A stretch of DNA of 64,000 bases from an uncultured Lachnospiraceae bacterium (GTDB lineage Bacteria > Bacillota > Clostridia > Lachnospirales > Lachnospiraceae). The notes beneath the pieces are model-generated. The model searched no databases. It worked only from the letters and a program-made list of their open reading frames with translations, and was not told the origin of the DNA. The stretch covers positions 63,542-127,541 of the forward strand of contig CAJODN010000003.1 in NCBI GenBank assembly GCA_905233695.1. Reading direction: 5' to 3'. This document shows, one piece after another, positions 29,988 through 39,668 of the stretch. Positions within the stretch are counted from its first letter, which is position 1; each line of letters begins with the position of its first letter. Both the position numbers and the translations under genes were made by a program.

Positions 29988-32733
29988 CATTTCTTTTTGG
30001 CGAATAATATTTACACTTCTAATAATAATGCTCCACTGTGGATTTACACAAGGGGGCTATATTGCTGTAGAGTTTTTCTTTCTTGTATCCGGATTTTTGC
30101 TGGCGAAGGGTTATTACGGCGATAAGCATACATCTCTAAAGCAATATATTAAAAAAAGAATACAAAGACTATATCCTATGTATTTTGTTACGGCGATGGT
30201 ATTCTTGGTGTTCTTTTCAATTCTTGATTTTGCATCGCGGGATTTTTCGGTAAGACTGTTCTTTATAGATCTGATAGAAAAAACGGCGACAAATTGGAAA
30301 AGCGTTCTAATGCTTCAGCTGTTCGGGAGCGGACCGATTGACATTAATGCACCGGCATGGTATGTGGCTGCGTTATTCTGGGTCGCGCTTCTATATTTCA
30401 TTCTAATGAAGCTTTTACCGAAGAAAGCATTTGTTGTTTTTACAGCCGTAACTTCCGGGGCTGTATTAATATGTTGCTTTATATTTATAGGACATTTGGA
30501 TCTATGGGAGGAAAAGACTCTATTTATTAGCCAGGGCGTATTCAGGGCGTATGCGGAGATAGGTCTTGGTATACTGATATATGTTATAAAAGAGAAACTT
30601 TCAGAAAAACAAATAAATTCAAAAATAGCTTTTATTGTTGAATTAATAGGATACGTAGCTATTCTGGTTGCAACTGCTTTTACAAGACATACAAGGCTTG
30701 ATTATCTTCTTCTTTTAATTATGGCAGTATGCGTTTTCATGTCATTTTCAGAACATAGAGGGGCTTTTTTCCGGAATAAAATTGTTACAACAATAAGTGG
30801 GTATACATATGGAGTATATATGAATCACTCCTTCTTTGTCGTGTTACTTCTGATATTCGGTATACCTTTTAATAACGCTCCTCAAATAGTTAATCTGTTA
30901 TGGATTGTTCTGTGTGCCACTGTATGCGGAGTTGTATTCGAGAGTCTGATACGACTTATTATGAAGAAACTGAATAAAGCGAATGATAGATCCGTATACT
31001 GCGGCATTTTTATGATTGTTGTATCAATAATATGGATATATACTCTTAAGGATATTAGCGGGTCACTTTTGTCATATGTTATAATAGCAATTGTATCCGT
31101 AGTAATGTGTGTATCTTCTCGTAAGAGAATAGACAAACCATCGGTTAAGATTGTGGTATGTGTGCTCTCTTTATTGCTGTCGGGACTCGTAGCATTAGCC
31201 CACTATTATGTATTTGATAATTACAGTGGAGCCTTGACATATGCTGCAATAATCACAATGCTGATTACCGGATTCTTTGTCTTTTACTATATATTCAGAT
31301 TTGGATATGTGGTATTAAGAAACTATACATTTACAGTAAAAAGAGAGTATAGAATATCCGGATTAATTGTATTTATATCTGCGTGCCTGATATATATAAT
31401 ATTAAACATACTGATTCTTGTATTATGCAAGTACCCATGTGATTATTTCTACGACTCATTGTGGCAGTTTGGTGAGATACAATCCGGAGACTATACTAAT
31501 CATCACCCTATATATCATACTTGGATTCTGGGATTATTCTTTAATCTTGGTTATGTGACGGGAATCGGACCGGGAAATGCCTTATTTATATATACTGTTC
31601 TTCAGATAATCGTTGTGGGCTTGATTGTCGGCTATTATATGAAGACGTTATATGAGATGAGAGTGCCGATAGTCCTTATGGTACTATGCTTCGCATTTTT
31701 GATTTTTAATCCCATCAGCCTGAAGTATGCACCTTTTGTTGATAAAGATCAGTTATATGTATACATGGCACTTCTGTTCCTGCTGGCGCTTACACGTATA
31801 ATCCTTGGTATAGGAAAGGTCAATAAAAGGGACTATATATATATGATAATCGGAGCATTGGGATTCGGCCTTTTCAGGGGAAATGGATTTGTAATTCTTT
31901 TGGCAACGATGATAGCTGCTGTTATAATGAAGAGCGAAGTCAGAAAAAAGCTTATGATAGCCTTTGCGTCACTTGCAGTGGTTATATTTGTTCTTAACAC
32001 GCCGGTAAGAAATGCTGTGGGAGTTAAGCCCACGGAATTCTCCGAAAGCCTTTCTATCCCGATACAGCAGGTGAGTCGTGTTGTATATGATGGGTATGAA
32101 TTGGATGATGAAGATAAGGATATGATTTTTGCCCTTGTTGAAGAGGATGTTATTAAAGAACAATATGAGCCTTACATTTCCGACAATATGAAGGGAAGGA
32201 TTCAATTCTTCGGAAGAGATGAATACTTCAAAGAACATATAGCGGATTATGTTAAATTATATATTAGAACCGGACTTAAGTATCCCGGGGAATATGTGAA
32301 GGCATGGGTTGATGAGACGCATGGCTACTTTGCTCCGGGCTATGGTAATACATCATTGGATTTTAGTGCATATGATCCGACTAACAGTGTATGGGCGGAC
32401 ATTGCCTATGAGATAGAAAATGACAGAAAAGCCATAGTGCCGGGCCTTGCAGATTTCTTAAATGATTACGCAAAACTGTTTGAGGATAATCCCATTCTCT
32501 ATCAGTTCCTTGAAATCGGCGGACTGGTGTATCTTATGCTGTATATGTTCGTTATTAAGATATGGAAGAGGAATAAGACTGTATTCATTGAGACAGCGGG
32601 GCTTGTAACTGTTTTGACGCTTATAATGGCATCGCCCTTAGCTACATCTATAAGATATACGTATCTTATATTCTTAACTGTATATCTTTCGATAGCAACA
32701 ACATTTTACAAGAAGAATGAAGAGATAGCATAA
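29959..32733 (+). CDS. Fusion: N-terminal acyltransferase-3 domain + C-terminal polytopic GT-C-like (DUF6020-like) domain
   Basis: N-term ISFWRIIFTLLIIMLHCGF...GYIAVEFFFLVSGFLLAKGYY; C-half CDYFYDSLWQFGEIQSGDYTNHHPIYHTWILG; overlaps previous CDS by 29 nt. Confidence 0.75.
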   Translation: MNTPKKGNNSISFWRIIFTLLIIMLHCGFTQGGYIAVEFFFLVSGFLLAKGYYGDKHTSLKQYIKKRIQRLYPMYFVTAMVFLVFFSILDFASRDFSVRLFFIDLIEKTATNWKSVLMLQLFGSGPIDINAPAWYVAALFWVALLYFILMKLLPKKAFVVFTAVTSGAVLICCFIFIGHLDLWEEKTLFISQGVFRAYAEIGLGILIYVIKEKLSEKQINSKIAFIVELIGYVAILVATAFTRHTRLDYLLLLIMAVCVFMSFSEHRGAFFRNKIVTTISGYTYGVYMNHSFFVVLLLIFGIPFNNAPQIVNLLWIVLCATVCGVVFESLIRLIMKKLNKANDRSVYCGIFMIVVSIIWIYTLKDISGSLLSYVIIAIVSVVMCVSSRKRIDKPSVKIVVCVLSLLLSGLVALAHYYVFDNYSGALTYAAIITMLITGFFVFYYIFRFGYVVLRNYTFTVKREYRISGLIVFISACLIYIILNILILVLCKYPCDYFYDSLWQFGEIQSGDYTNHHPIYHTWILGLFFNLGYVTGIGPGNALFIYTVLQIIVVGLIVGYYMKTLYEMRVPIVLMVLCFAFLIFNPISLKYAPFVDKDQLYVYMALLFLLALTRIILGIGKVNKRDYIYMIIGALGFGLFRGNGFVILLATMIAAVIMKSEVRKKLMIAFASLAVVIFVLNTPVRNAVGVKPTEFSESLSIPIQQVSRVVYDGYELDDEDKDMIFALVEEDVIKEQYEPYISDNMKGRIQFFGRDEYFKEHIADYVKLYIRTGLKYPGEYVKAWVDETHGYFAPGYGNTSLDFSAYDPTNSVWADIAYEIENDRKAIVPGLADFLNDYAKLFEDNPILYQFLEIGGLVYLMLYMFVIKIWKRNKTVFIETAGLVTVLTLIMASPLATSIRYTYLIFLTVYLSIATTFYKKNEEIA

Positions 32734-32754
32734 TTCTAATAAGAGGAGAAGATA

Positions 32755-33456
32755 ATGCAATCAGAGAAGAAGAAAAAAGTAGTGCTGGGAGTTATTATTG
32801 CACTTGCCCTGTTCGTTATAGGAGCGGGTGTATACTGCGGTATGATGCTTAAGAATGATAAGAAACCGGTAACCTGGCTCGCAGTAGGCGATAGCTTGAC
32901 ATGGGGAGAAGGCTACTATAGGAAATGCTATCTTGATTATATTGAAAGAGAACATTCTGAAGTTATAGCCGATAAAAAGGGCGTCCCGGGAATGTACACC
33001 GCGCAACTTGTGTCATATGCAGGCGACGGATTTCTTGATGTTGATTATAATCCGGATATTGTTACGGTACTGATGGGAACAAATGATTTCGGACTTGATA
33101 ATCCTCTCGACCAATATGAGATTGATTTAGAGAATCTGATAAAAGTGGTGAAAGAAAAGTATCCCAATTCAAGGATAATCTTTTTGACACCACCTTACAG
33201 AGACTATTATGGTGAGAGAAAATATATATTGTCGGGGATGGTTAATCACCTTGGTAACAGCTTATATGATTACATCAACGTGATTAAAGAGAAGGCAAAG
33301 GAGAACGGAATAGAAGTAGTGGAGTTAACAGAGGATGAGTGTCTCAATAAAGATAATCTAAGGGACTCTACTCTTGACGGTCTTCACCCTAATGATAAAG
33401 GGAACAAATTGTTGGCTGACAAGGTATATAAAGAAGTTGTTACAAATAATAAGTAA
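32755..33456 (+). CDS. SGNH/GDSL-family hydrolase with N-terminal membrane anchor
   Basis: WLAVGDSLTWGEGYY; VTVLMGTNDFG; LDGLHPNDKGN. Confidence 0.9.
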   Translation: MQSEKKKKVVLGVIIALALFVIGAGVYCGMMLKNDKKPVTWLAVGDSLTWGEGYYRKCYLDYIEREHSEVIADKKGVPGMYTAQLVSYAGDGFLDVDYNPDIVTVLMGTNDFGLDNPLDQYEIDLENLIKVVKEKYPNSRIIFLTPPYRDYYGERKYILSGMVNHLGNSLYDYINVIKEKAKENGIEVVELTEDECLNKDNLRDSTLDGLHPNDKGNKLLADKVYKEVVTNNK

Positions 33457-33492
33457 TGTATAGATAGAAGAGATAAGAAAGGAAATGTGGTT

Positions 33493-34557
33493 ATGAAGAC
33501 TTACGGTGTAATTATGGCAGGTGGCGGCGGAACAAGATTCTGGCCTCTTTCAAGACATGAGGTTCCGAAACAGCTTCTCAATCTGTCGGGAAAAGAGAAG
33601 ATGATTAACGAGACCATTGACAGAGTATCAACACTTGCAGACAAGGATGATATCTTCGTTGTTACCAATGTGGATCAGGTTCCGGGAATGAAGGCTGCAA
33701 CGAAAGGACGACTTAAGGAAGACCATATCCTGTCAGAGCCTTCCGCAAGAAATACGGCAGCGTGCATAGGATATGCCGCACTTGAAATCGTCAAGAAATA
33801 CGGCGACGGAATAATGTGTATTTTCCCGTCGGATCATTTTATCAAGGATGAAAGTTCATTTACAAGAATCTTAAAGGAAGCCATTAAGGTTGCTGAAGGC
33901 GGTTCACTTGTGACTCTCGGTATCACACCCACATTTCCCTCAACGGGATACGGTTATATCAAGTTCGATAAGAGCGAAACAACTCTTGATAAGAAGGTGG
34001 TGGAATTCAAGGAGAAGCCTGACGAATTCACAGCCAAAGCTTACGTTGATTCCGGTGAATACTCATGGAATTCGGGAATGTTTGTATGGCAGGCTTCGGT
34101 TATCTTAGAGGAGTTCAAAGCTCTGCTTCCCGATGTGTATACTTGCCTCGAGAAAATCAAAGATGCATTGGGTACTCCCGGGGAAGTAGAAGTAATTAAC
34201 GAAGTCTATCCCACAATTCCGAGTATCTCAATTGACTATGGAATAATGGAGAAGTCTGATAAGGTTCGTGTAATCTCCGCCGAAATGGGCTGGAATGATG
34301 TGGGAAGCTGGGACAATCTTGGTGTCCTCTACGATGAAGACTCTGACGGCAACATCACTGCAGGAGACTTCCTGGGAATTGATACGAAGAATTGTATAAC
34401 ATATTCAAGAAAGCGTCTTATATCGACAATTGGCGTTGAAGACCTAATCATTGTTGAGACGGATGATGCGATTATGGTATTAGATAAGAATCGTGCACAG
34501 GATGTTAAGAAGATAGTCGATGCGCTGAAGGAGCAGGGGAGAGACGAGCTACTATAG
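33493..34557 (+). CDS. manC: Mannose-1-phosphate guanylyltransferase (stand-alone)
   Basis: YGVIMAGGGGTRFWPLSRHEVPKQLLNL; GWNDVGSWDNL; ATG 33493 preferred over GTG 33487. Confidence 0.9.
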   Translation: MKTYGVIMAGGGGTRFWPLSRHEVPKQLLNLSGKEKMINETIDRVSTLADKDDIFVVTNVDQVPGMKAATKGRLKEDHILSEPSARNTAACIGYAALEIVKKYGDGIMCIFPSDHFIKDESSFTRILKEAIKVAEGGSLVTLGITPTFPSTGYGYIKFDKSETTLDKKVVEFKEKPDEFTAKAYVDSGEYSWNSGMFVWQASVILEEFKALLPDVYTCLEKIKDALGTPGEVEVINEVYPTIPSISIDYGIMEKSDKVRVISAEMGWNDVGSWDNLGVLYDEDSDGNITAGDFLGIDTKNCITYSRKRLISTIGVEDLIIVETDDAIMVLDKNRAQDVKKIVDALKEQGRDELL

Positions 34558-34577
34558 AAAGAGAGTATTGCGAGTTA

Positions 34578-35624
34578 ATGCGAGTAAAATATATTGATTA
34601 TATAAAATGTATAGCAATATTATGTGTAATAGTTGTTCATCTATGCGGAAGGTATAGATACGAAGCGATACCGGAAGTGCAATATACGGCCGCTTATGCC
34701 CTGGCGTGGGTTGTGAGAATCGGAGTCCCCCTGTTTTTTATGTGTACAGGTGCACTATTCCTTCACATTAAAGGGATGGACATAAAAAAGCTCTTTACAA
34801 AAAACATTCCCAAGCTATTTGTCTGTTTGTTACTGTATTCTTTCATATACTCAGCATTTATGAAGAGGGAGCAGTTAATAGATGGTCAAATGGGAGCGCT
34901 TTCTTTTCTAAAAGAAACAATAAAAGGAATACTGAATATAGATGTTGCTCCATCCCTTTGGTATTTGTACGCAATTATATGTGTGTATTTAATGCTTCCG
35001 ATTTTCAGAGTGATTGTGGATAATGCGAGCAGGAGAATTATAGAATACTATCTCATAATGTGTTTTGTAGCTGCTGTTATGCTGATGCTCCTTAATATGC
35101 CTCAAGTAGCGATATTGGCAGGATGGACCAATGATATGAAGTATATATGGCTGTTCTGCGGGTATTCAATATACATTGTAGGAGGGGCGTATATAGCAAA
35201 GTATGATATACCCAAGAAGGTAAGATATGTAATATACGCTTTAGCTCTGGTGTCTTTGGCTTTTGTGGGGCTGTCAAAAGATCAGTTTTTTGAGAATCCG
35301 GCAGTAGGGGAGTATAATATTAATGATTATTTGTCGCCGTTTACAATGGTTTACGCCATTGCGGTATTCATTTTAATAAAACAGTGTTGCTCAATGAAAG
35401 AAAAAGAGGGTAAATTATATCCGGTTGTAAGATATATTTCCCAAAACACCTTGGGAATATACTTGATACATAGTATACTTGTTGATGTATTGGGAATTAT
35501 ATTACCGCTTAACGGCAATGTATTTGTTGTTATTCCCGTTCATTTTATAATAGTGTTGATAGCAACAATTCTAATAGTTTTTATTCTTAAGAAAATACCA
35601 TTCGTCGGGAAATGGATTGTGTAG
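34578..35624 (+). CDS. Acyltransferase-3 family (WecH-like)
   Basis: VKYIDYIKCIAILCVIVVHLCG...GVPLFFMCTGALFL...GIYLIHSILVD. Confidence 0.85.
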   Translation: MRVKYIDYIKCIAILCVIVVHLCGRYRYEAIPEVQYTAAYALAWVVRIGVPLFFMCTGALFLHIKGMDIKKLFTKNIPKLFVCLLLYSFIYSAFMKREQLIDGQMGALSFLKETIKGILNIDVAPSLWYLYAIICVYLMLPIFRVIVDNASRRIIEYYLIMCFVAAVMLMLLNMPQVAILAGWTNDMKYIWLFCGYSIYIVGGAYIAKYDIPKKVRYVIYALALVSLAFVGLSKDQFFENPAVGEYNINDYLSPFTMVYAIAVFILIKQCCSMKEKEGKLYPVVRYISQNTLGIYLIHSILVDVLGIILPLNGNVFVVIPVHFIIVLIATILIVFILKKIPFVGKWIV

Positions 35625-35656
35625 AGGGAACTATTTAAGTATAAGAGGAAGTGGTT

Positions 35657-36748
35657 ATGAAAAAGTATTGTTCAAGATTAGATTTGCTACGCTTTCTGGC
35701 GGCGCTTGCGGTAGCATTTTTCTTTCACTATATTATTGTCTTCAGTGACTCTCCGGTAAGCGGCAATATAGTAGGTGATGCACTTAATAAGTATGGCGGA
35801 TACGTAGTGGAGCTTTTCTATGTCATATCAGGCTTTGTTATGTATATAGCATATTCTGAGCGTATAAGAGAAGGACAGACCATATTCACGAAATATCTGA
35901 CTGACAGAATAGTAAGACTATATCCTGCAATGATTATATCGGTTATCGTAACTATCATACCTATGTGGCTGGGATACCATATGTGGGATGAGGCCGTATC
36001 TAATGACAGCGCAGTCACTTTGCTTGCCATATTCCTTAATCTGTTAGGATTAAATGGTGGAACCGTATCGGGATTTACAAATACCACATCGGTTAACGGA
36101 CCATCCTGGTATATAACAGTACTTCTGATATGCTATCTGTTATTCTATGGAATTATTAAGCTGTGTCGTGGTTCGAAGGGGGCTGAGAATGTTGCCTTTA
36201 CGGTTATTATCATTCTCGGAATATTCTTTTATATTAATCCCATGAGTATACCAATGATGTTTGTATGCTGTGCAAGAGGATACATATTCTTCTTCATAGG
36301 TGTATTCCTCGCACAGATTTATGGGAAGGTGAATTGGATAGGTAATCTTTTGATGTGTGCGGTAAGTATACTAATGGTGTGTATGTACTTCTTCGCAAGC
36401 GATCACAATCTCCTTATGAGTGAGAGCATAGAGTTCGGACTGTTTATCGTATGTCCGATCGTAATGTTCTTCATTGGGTTCTTCCCGCTGGAATATATAT
36501 GCTCCAATGTGGTGGTGAAATTCTTAGGGGGGATTTCCTTCGGAATATTCTTGTGGAACCTGCCCGTATTTATATGGGTAAGGTTCGTTGAGAGATTAAT
36601 GGGAGAATCCTTCACATACGGCAGCATCACTACTTACTTAATTATTGTGTCAATCAACTGTGCTGTAGGGGTGTTGTCCTATATCCTGATTGACAAACTG
36701 TTAGGGAATTTCTTAAGAAAGAAGCTGGCGGACAAGAATTTTCAATAA
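35657..36748 (+). CDS. Acyltransferase-3 family (OafA-like); ATG 35657 preferred over GTG 35651
   Basis: CSRLDLLRFLAALAVAFFFHYI...YVVELFYVISGFVMYI...IVRLYPAMIIS. Confidence 0.85.
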   Translation: MKKYCSRLDLLRFLAALAVAFFFHYIIVFSDSPVSGNIVGDALNKYGGYVVELFYVISGFVMYIAYSERIREGQTIFTKYLTDRIVRLYPAMIISVIVTIIPMWLGYHMWDEAVSNDSAVTLLAIFLNLLGLNGGTVSGFTNTTSVNGPSWYITVLLICYLLFYGIIKLCRGSKGAENVAFTVIIILGIFFYINPMSIPMMFVCCARGYIFFFIGVFLAQIYGKVNWIGNLLMCAVSILMVCMYFFASDHNLLMSESIEFGLFIVCPIVMFFIGFFPLEYICSNVVVKFLGGISFGIFLWNLPVFIWVRFVERLMGESFTYGSITTYLIIVSINCAVGVLSYILIDKLLGNFLRKKLADKNFQ

Positions 36749-36824
36749 CGCCCTTTATAGATTGGGGGAAATCTAGTATTATATATAGTATAGCAAAGAT
36801 AACGTTTAGAAAGGAAGAAGAAAT

Positions 36825-38549
36825 ATGGGTTACAAGGAAGAATATAACAAATGGTGCACGGATCCTTACTTTGACGACGATACCAAGGCGGAGCTTGTAA
36901 TGCTCCTGGGAAATGAGACGGAGATAGAGGACAGATTCTACAGAAGCTTGGAATTCGGAACCGGTGGACTTCGCGGAGTCATCGGTGCAGGAACCAACAG
37001 AATGAATATCTACACGGTTCGCCAGGCAACACAAGGTCTCGCCAACTATATCGTTAAGCAGGGTGCTCAGGATAAGGGTGTTGCCATTGCATACGACTCA
37101 AGAAATATGTCGCCGGAATTTGCAACTGAGGCGGCTCTTTGCCTTAATGCCAATGGTATTAAGACTTATCGTTTCGAGTCGCTTCGCCCCACACCGGAGC
37201 TTTCATTCGCAGTAAGATATCTGGGCTGTACAGCGGGTATTAACGTTACGGCAAGTCATAACCCGAGAGAATATAACGGATATAAGGTGTATTGGGAGGA
37301 CGGCGCGCAGATCACACCGCCTCACGATACAGGAATTCTTGCGGAGGCAGCAGCCGTTACCGATTGGTCTATGGTTAAGACAATGAGCCAGGCTGATGCT
37401 GAAGCACAAGGTTTATTCAATACAATCGGTGCTGAAGTTGATGACGCATATATGGAAGAGCTTAAGAAGCAGTCAATCCATCCCGAGATCATTAAGGAGA
37501 TGGCATCAGACTTCAAGATTGCTTATACACCGCTTCACGGCACAGGCCTTAAGCCCGTAGAACGCGTGCTCTCTGAGCTTGGTTTTGAAAATGTGTATGT
37601 GGAGCCGGAGCAGGCTGTTGCGGACGGTAACTTCCCGACGGTTGCTTACCCCAATCCCGAGTCGCCCAAGGCGTGGGAATTGGTTCTTAAGCTTGCCAAG
37701 GAAAAGGATGCGGACATTGTTCTCGCAACAGATCCCGATGCCGACAGATTAGGTGTATACTGCAAGGATAATAAGAGCGGCGAGTACGTGTCATTTACCG
37801 GTAATATGTCAGGAATGCTTATTGCCGAATATATCATGAAGGAAAGAATCGCTACAGGCACAATGCCTGAGAATCCTGCATTCATCGAGACAATCGTGTC
37901 TACTAATATGGGACATCTTATTGCGGAAGATTATAATGTCAAGCTTATCGAGGTTCTTACGGGATTCAAGTATATCGGTGAGCAGATTAAGATATTCGAA
38001 GAGACAGGCTCTAACAATTATATCTTCGGAATGGAAGAGAGCTATGGATGCCTTGCCGGAACTTATGCAAGAGATAAGGATGCACCTGTTGCGGTTATGC
38101 TTCTCTGTGAGGTTGCATCTTACTATAAGAAGCAGGGTAAGACTCTCTGGGATGCAATGCTTGACCTGTATGAGAAGTATGGTTACTTCAAGGAAGGTCA
38201 GGAAGCAATCACTCTTAAGGGTGTAGAAGGAGCATCTCAGATTAAGGAGATGATGGATAACGCAAGACAGAATCCACCTAAAGAGCTTGGCGGATACAAG
38301 GTACTTTCCGTAAGCGATTATAAGGCTGATACGAAGACAATTACTGCAACCGGCGAGACAACAAAAACCGGACTTCCGGAGTCTAACGTTCTCTACTACG
38401 AACTGGAAGATAATTCGTGGGCATGTATCAGACCTTCCGGCACCGAGCCTAAGATTAAGTTCTACTTTGGCGTGAAGGGAACTTCTATGGAAGATGCGGA
38501 TGCGAAGCTTGAAGGGTTACATAAGAATTTGATGGAGATGTTCTCGTAG
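36825..38549 (+). CDS. Phosphoglucomutase / phosphomannomutase (alpha-D-phosphohexomutase)
   Basis: GTGGLRGVIGAGTNRMN; TASHNPREYNGYKVYWEDGAQITPPHD; ATDPDADRLG; RPSGTEPKIKFY. Confidence 0.95.
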   Translation: MGYKEEYNKWCTDPYFDDDTKAELVMLLGNETEIEDRFYRSLEFGTGGLRGVIGAGTNRMNIYTVRQATQGLANYIVKQGAQDKGVAIAYDSRNMSPEFATEAALCLNANGIKTYRFESLRPTPELSFAVRYLGCTAGINVTASHNPREYNGYKVYWEDGAQITPPHDTGILAEAAAVTDWSMVKTMSQADAEAQGLFNTIGAEVDDAYMEELKKQSIHPEIIKEMASDFKIAYTPLHGTGLKPVERVLSELGFENVYVEPEQAVADGNFPTVAYPNPESPKAWELVLKLAKEKDADIVLATDPDADRLGVYCKDNKSGEYVSFTGNMSGMLIAEYIMKERIATGTMPENPAFIETIVSTNMGHLIAEDYNVKLIEVLTGFKYIGEQIKIFEETGSNNYIFGMEESYGCLAGTYARDKDAPVAVMLLCEVASYYKKQGKTLWDAMLDLYEKYGYFKEGQEAITLKGVEGASQIKEMMDNARQNPPKELGGYKVLSVSDYKADTKTITATGETTKTGLPESNVLYYELEDNSWACIRPSGTEPKIKFYFGVKGTSMEDADAKLEGLHKNLMEMFS

Positions 38550-38558
38550 GAGCAAAAT

Positions 38559-39506
38559 ATGTCAGAAAAGGAAACGCTTAGCTTGGTAGTCCCTTGTTAC
38601 AATGAGGAGGAAGCTCTCCCCATATTTTATGACGAGGCCTGCAAAGTAGTAAGCGACATGACAGAACTTAATATCGAATTCATGTTCATAGACGACGGCT
38701 CGAAGGACAACACCATGAAAGTCGTTAAGGAACTATCAGAGAAGGACGACCGCGTCCACTATGTATCCTTCTCCCGTAACTTCGGTAAAGAGGCCGCAAT
38801 CTACGCCGGTCTTGATAATGCTATCGGAGACTACGTGGCAATTCTCGACGCCGATCTTCAGGATCCGCCCTCACTTCTCCCGGAAATGATGGAGATAATT
38901 AAGACGAAGGATTGTGACTGCGTCGGCACAAGAAGAGTAGACCGTAAGGGTGAGCCTCCTATTCGGTCTTTCTTCGCGAGACGATTCTATCGTATTATGG
39001 ATAAGATCAGTCATACGGAAGTTGTGGACGGAGCACGAGATTTCCAGCTTATGAAACGTAAGGTTGTTAATGCGATTCTCAGTATGGGTGAATATAATAG
39101 GTTCTCCAAGGGTATATTCGGCTGGGTAGGATATAAGAAGGAATGGCTTGAATACGAGAATATTGAGAGATCTGCAGGAGAGACCAAGTGGTCATTCTGG
39201 AGCCTTTTTGTGTATGCAATTGACGGAATAGTTGCGTTCTCGACGGCGCCCCTTGTAATTGCAAGCATATCAGGAATAGTACTTTTCTTCGTTGCAATTA
39301 TAGGAATAATATTTATTATTGTAAGGACACTTGTATACGGCGACCCCACCAGCGGTTGGCCGTCCATGATATGTATCATGCTTCTGATCGCCGGCATCCA
39401 ACTCCTCTGCATGGGTATCCTCGGCCAATATATCGGCAAGACCTACCTGGAGACGAAGAGGAGGCCACTATACTTGGTTGAAGAAAGCAAGATAGGAGGT
39501 AAATAA
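38559..39506 (+). CDS. Glycosyltransferase family 2, GtrB/CsbB-like polyprenyl-phosphate glycosyltransferase with two C-terminal TM
   Basis: LSLVVPCYNEEEALPIFYDE; ILDADLQDPPSLLPEM; SAGETKWSFWSL; two C-terminal TM. Confidence 0.9.
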   Translation: MSEKETLSLVVPCYNEEEALPIFYDEACKVVSDMTELNIEFMFIDDGSKDNTMKVVKELSEKDDRVHYVSFSRNFGKEAAIYAGLDNAIGDYVAILDADLQDPPSLLPEMMEIIKTKDCDCVGTRRVDRKGEPPIRSFFARRFYRIMDKISHTEVVDGARDFQLMKRKVVNAILSMGEYNRFSKGIFGWVGYKKEWLEYENIERSAGETKWSFWSLFVYAIDGIVAFSTAPLVIASISGIVLFFVAIIGIIFIIVRTLVYGDPTSGWPSMICIMLLIAGIQLLCMGILGQYIGKTYLETKRRPLYLVEESKIGGK

Positions 39507-39510
39507 TAAT

Positions 39511-39660
39511 CCGGTACTTCCAAGCTTGAAATAAGGCTTCAGTCATAAAATTATACTTGGAAGCACTCGATATAATACTTAGCAAGCGGCTGAGGAGCCA
39601 AGACCCGCTAAGCGACATTTCGTCATGAGCGTGCGGGTACTTGGTCCGAAGGCGCAGGAA
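39511..39660 (+). other. Structured intergenic element upstream of cls (candidate RNA element or dispersed repeat)
   Basis: Inverted repeats CTTCCAAG(39517)/CTTGGAAG(39556) and CCAAGACCCGC(39598)/GCGGGTACTTGG(39633), plus the competing pair CTTAGC(39578)/GCTAAG(39607). Confidence 0.45.
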
Positions 39661-39668
39661 AGAAACTC

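Noticed and set aside
36758-36775. Small hairpin TAGATT-GGGGGA-AATCTA before the phosphohexomutase gene
   Set aside because: Only 6 bp, AT-rich, no T-run or other support; could be chance
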